The notes below the pieces were generated by a model that was not told the origin of the DNA, did not search any database, and saw only the letters and a program-made list of their open reading frames with translations. A DNA stretch of 64,000 bases from Citrobacter arsenatis (GTDB taxonomy: Bacteria > Pseudomonadota > Gammaproteobacteria > Enterobacterales > Enterobacteriaceae): the NCBI RefSeq assembly GCF_004353845.1, contig NZ_CP037864.1, forward strand, positions 1,550,001-1,614,000. Direction: 5' to 3'. Position numbers and translations under genes: made by a program. The number at the start of each line of letters is the position of its first letter. Within the stretch, counting starts at the first letter, position 1. Shown here piece after piece: positions 62,016 to 64,000 of this stretch.

Positions 62016-62405
62016 ATGATAAGAAATGTGAAAAAACAAAGACCTGTCAATCTGGATCTACAAACGATCCGGTTCCCAATCACGGCGATAGCGTCCATTC
62101 TCCATCGCGTATCCGGAGTGATCACCTTCGTGGCGGTCGGGATTCTGTTGTGGTTATTGGGTACCAGCCTTTCCTCCCCTGAAGGTTTCCTCACTGCGTC
62201 ATCCATTATGAATAACTTCTTTGTGGAGTTAATTCTGTGGGGGATCCTGATTGCGCTGGCATATCACGCCGTAATGGGCATTCGCCATCTGTTGATGGAT
62301 TTTGGCTATATCGAAGAAACCCTCGAAGCAGGGACACGCTCCGCCAAAATTTGTTTCGTTATCATTGTCGTGCTTTCACTTCTCGCAGGAGTCCTCGTAT
62401 GGTAA
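62016..62405 (+). CDS. sdhC: Succinate dehydrogenase cytochrome b556 subunit
   Basis: A 129-residue membrane anchor with three spans that binds heme b and quinone with SdhD. The family motif RPVNLDLQTIRFPITAIASI precedes ILHRVSGV, which carries quinone-site residues, and the heme-ligand His lies in HAVMGIRHLLMDFG. Start chosen at 62016 (MIRNVKK), the proven-length form; an ATG five codons earlier (62001) is an alternative. It overlaps sdhD by seven bases. Confidence 0.95.
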   Translation: MIRNVKKQRPVNLDLQTIRFPITAIASILHRVSGVITFVAVGILLWLLGTSLSSPEGFLTASSIMNNFFVELILWGILIALAYHAVMGIRHLLMDFGYIEETLEAGTRSAKICFVIIVVLSLLAGVLVW

Positions 62406-62746
62406 GCAACGCCTCCGCATTAGGACGCAACGGCGTACATGACTTCATTCTGGTCCGTGCTACCGCTATCGTTCTGACGTTATACATCATCTATATGGTC
62501 GGCTTCTTCGCCACCAGCGGCGAGCTGACGTTTGAAGTCTGGACCGGTTTCTTCTCATCGGCATTCACCAAAGTCTTCACCCTGCTGGCACTTTTCTCCA
62601 TCTTAATTCATGCCTGGATCGGCATGTGGCAGGTGTTGACCGACTACGTTAAACCTCTGGCTGTGCGCCTGATTCTGCAACTGGCTATCGTCGTTGCGCT
62701 GGTGGTTTACGTCATTTATGGATTTGTTGTGGTGTGGGGTGTGTAA
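62399..62746 (+). CDS. sdhD: Succinate dehydrogenase membrane anchor SdhD
   Basis: A 115-residue anchor subunit with three membrane spans, partner of SdhC. The sequence HDFILVRATAIVLTLYIIYM covers the first span, and HAWIGMWQVLTDYVKP contains the heme-ligand His and quinone-site Tyr. It overlaps sdhC at its start and shares one base with the sdhA start (TAATG). Confidence 0.96.
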   Translation: MVSNASALGRNGVHDFILVRATAIVLTLYIIYMVGFFATSGELTFEVWTGFFSSAFTKVFTLLALFSILIHAWIGMWQVLTDYVKPLAVRLILQLAIVVALVVYVIYGFVVVWGV

Positions 62747-64000
62747 TGAAACTGCCAGTCAGAGAATTTGATGCTGTTGTGATTGGTGCCGGCGGCGCAG
62801 GTATGCGCGCGGCGCTGCAAATTTCCCAGAGCGGTCAGACCTGTGCGCTGCTCTCCAAAGTGTTCCCAACCCGTTCCCATACCGTATCCGCGCAAGGTGG
62901 CATCACCGTTGCGCTCGGTAATACCCATGAAGATAACTGGGAATGGCATATGTACGACACCGTTAAAGGGTCGGACTACATTGGTGACCAGGACGCTATT
63001 GAATATATGTGTAAAACCGGTCCGGAAGCGATTCTGGAGCTGGACCACATGGGGCTGCCGTTCTCTCGCCTCGACAATGGCACAATTTATCAACGTCCGT
63101 TTGGCGGCCAGTCGAAGAACTTCGGCGGCGAGCAGGCGGCACGTACCGCGGCAGCGGCAGACCGTACCGGTCATGCGCTGTTGCATACGCTGTATCAGCA
63201 GAACCTGAAAAACCATACCACTATCTTCTCCGAGTGGTATGCGCTGGACCTGGTGAAAAATGCTGATGGCGCGATTGTCGGTTGTACCGCGCTGTGTATC
63301 GAAACCGGTGAAGTGGTTTACTTCAAAGCCCGCGCAACCGTGCTGGCGACCGGCGGCGCTGGCCGTATTTATCAGTCCACCACCAATGCCCACATCAACA
63401 CCGGTGACGGCGTGGGTATGGCTATCCGCGCTGGCGTGCCGGTGCAGGATATGGAGATGTGGCAGTTTCACCCAACCGGCATCGCCGGCGCAGGCGTTCT
63501 GGTAACAGAAGGCTGTCGTGGTGAAGGCGGTTACTTGCTGAACAAACACGGCGAGCGCTTCATGGAGCGTTATGCCCCGAATGCGAAAGACCTGGCGGGT
63601 CGTGACGTGGTGGCGCGTTCCATCATGATCGAAATTCGTGAAGGTCGCGGCTGCGACGGCCCGTGGGGTCCGCATGCCAAACTGAAACTCGACCACCTGG
63701 GTAAAGAAGTACTGGAATCCCGTCTGCCGGGCATTCTCGAACTGTCTCGTACCTTTGCTCACGTTGACCCGGTCAAAGAGCCGATTCCGGTTATCCCAAC
63801 CTGCCACTATATGATGGGCGGTATTCCGACCAAAGTAACCGGTCAGGCGTTGACCGTGAATGAGCAGGGCGAAGATGTGGTGATCCCTGGCCTGTTTGCC
63901 GTCGGCGAAATCGCCTGCGTGTCGGTTCACGGCGCTAACCGTCTGGGCGGCAACTCGCTGCTGGATCTGGTGGTATTTGGTCGTGCTGTCGGCCTGCATC
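62746..64000 (+). CDS. sdhA: Succinate dehydrogenase flavoprotein SdhA (3' end outside window)
   Basis: The first 418 codons of about 588 are present. SdhA oxidises succinate to fumarate with covalently bound FAD. The dinucleotide fold starts FDAVVIGAGGAGMRAAL, His45 (RSHTVSAQGG) is the covalent FAD attachment site, and the succinate-site region QFHPTGIAGAGVLVTEGCRG is visible. The window ends inside the gene at ANRLGGNSLLDLVVFGRA. It is preceded by sdhD with a one-base overlap. Confidence 0.97.
   Translation, partial: MKLPVREFDAVVIGAGGAGMRAALQISQSGQTCALLSKVFPTRSHTVSAQGGITVALGNTHEDNWEWHMYDTVKGSDYIGDQDAIEYMCKTGPEAILELDHMGLPFSRLDNGTIYQRPFGGQSKNFGGEQAARTAAAADRTGHALLHTLYQQNLKNHTTIFSEWYALDLVKNADGAIVGCTALCIETGEVVYFKARATVLATGGAGRIYQSTTNAHINTGDGVGMAIRAGVPVQDMEMWQFHPTGIAGAGVLVTEGCRGEGGYLLNKHGERFMERYAPNAKDLAGRDVVARSIMIEIREGRGCDGPWGPHAKLKLDHLGKEVLESRLPGILELSRTFAHVDPVKEPIPVIPTCHYMMGGIPTKVTGQALTVNEQGEDVVIPGLFAVGEIACVSVHGANRLGGNSLLDLVVFGRAVGLH

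Noticed and set aside
62716..63999. 427-codon open frame on the minus strand opposite sdhA
   Set aside because: Antisense shadow of the clearly coding sdhA; no recognisable protein features.

Overview
The window is a 64-kb piece of a chromosome from the Enterobacteriaceae. Gene order and protein sequences follow the E. coli K-12 14-17 minute segment almost gene for gene (holA-lptE-leuS ... nag ... kdp ... gltA-sdh). It also carries tcuRABC between chiQ and fur, as Salmonella does, and a DUF969-DUF979-pcp insert next to pxpBCA, and it lacks potE-speF between pgm and kdpE. REP/BIME and ERIC repeats are of the usual enterobacterial type. A Citrobacter-like organism is the best guess. That is an inference from gene content; no marker here settles the genus. 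No prophage, intact insertion sequence, integron or CRISPR array was seen.

Layout. 1-5.0 kb: holA (cut by the window edge), lptE and leuS, then ybeL and the nucleosidase rihA. 5.1-8.4 kb: the glutamate/aspartate ABC importer gltIJKL with the SroC sponge RNA between gltI and gltJ. 8.7-14.5 kb: lnt, ybeX, ybeY, ybeZ and miaB (lipoprotein acylation, rRNA and tRNA maturation). 14.6-16.7 kb: ubiF and a seven-gene tRNA operon (Met, Leu, Gln, Gln, Met, Gln, Gln). 16.9-25.3 kb: asnB and the amino-sugar regulon nagBACD with divergent nagE. 25.4-29.5 kb: glnS, then the chitooligosaccharide porin chiP and chiQ, with a ChiX pairing site and an ERIC element in the chiP leader. 29.5-34.4 kb: tricarballylate use, tcuRABC. 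34.5-39.8 kb: fur with its coupled leader peptide uof, fldA, ybfE, ybfF, seqA, pgm. 39.9-47.6 kb: the high-affinity potassium pump kdpFABC and its sensor-regulator kdpDE. 47.9-51.7 kb: a variable junction holding ybfA, a decayed ybgA remnant, phrB, a C-terminal Rpn-family fragment and the peptide permease dtpD. 52.0-58.8 kb: ybgI, pxpBCA, a DUF969/DUF979 membrane pair, pcp, nei and an unrecognised exported protein. 58.8-64 kb: abrB, citrate synthase gltA and the start of sdhCDA, cut inside sdhA.

How the genes work together. The nag and chiPQ blocks share predicted NagC control and take chitin-derived sugars from outer-membrane entry to the hexosamine pathway. The most coherent accessory unit is 52.8-57.5 kb: Pcp releases pyroglutamate from peptides, DUF969/DUF979 probably moves 5-oxoproline, and PxpABC converts it to glutamate. 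Most of the rest is conserved core genome. The less-described items are the orphan Rpn C-terminal fragment, the ybgA scar, the small exported protein at 58.4 kb, and repeats placed inside operons or leaders.
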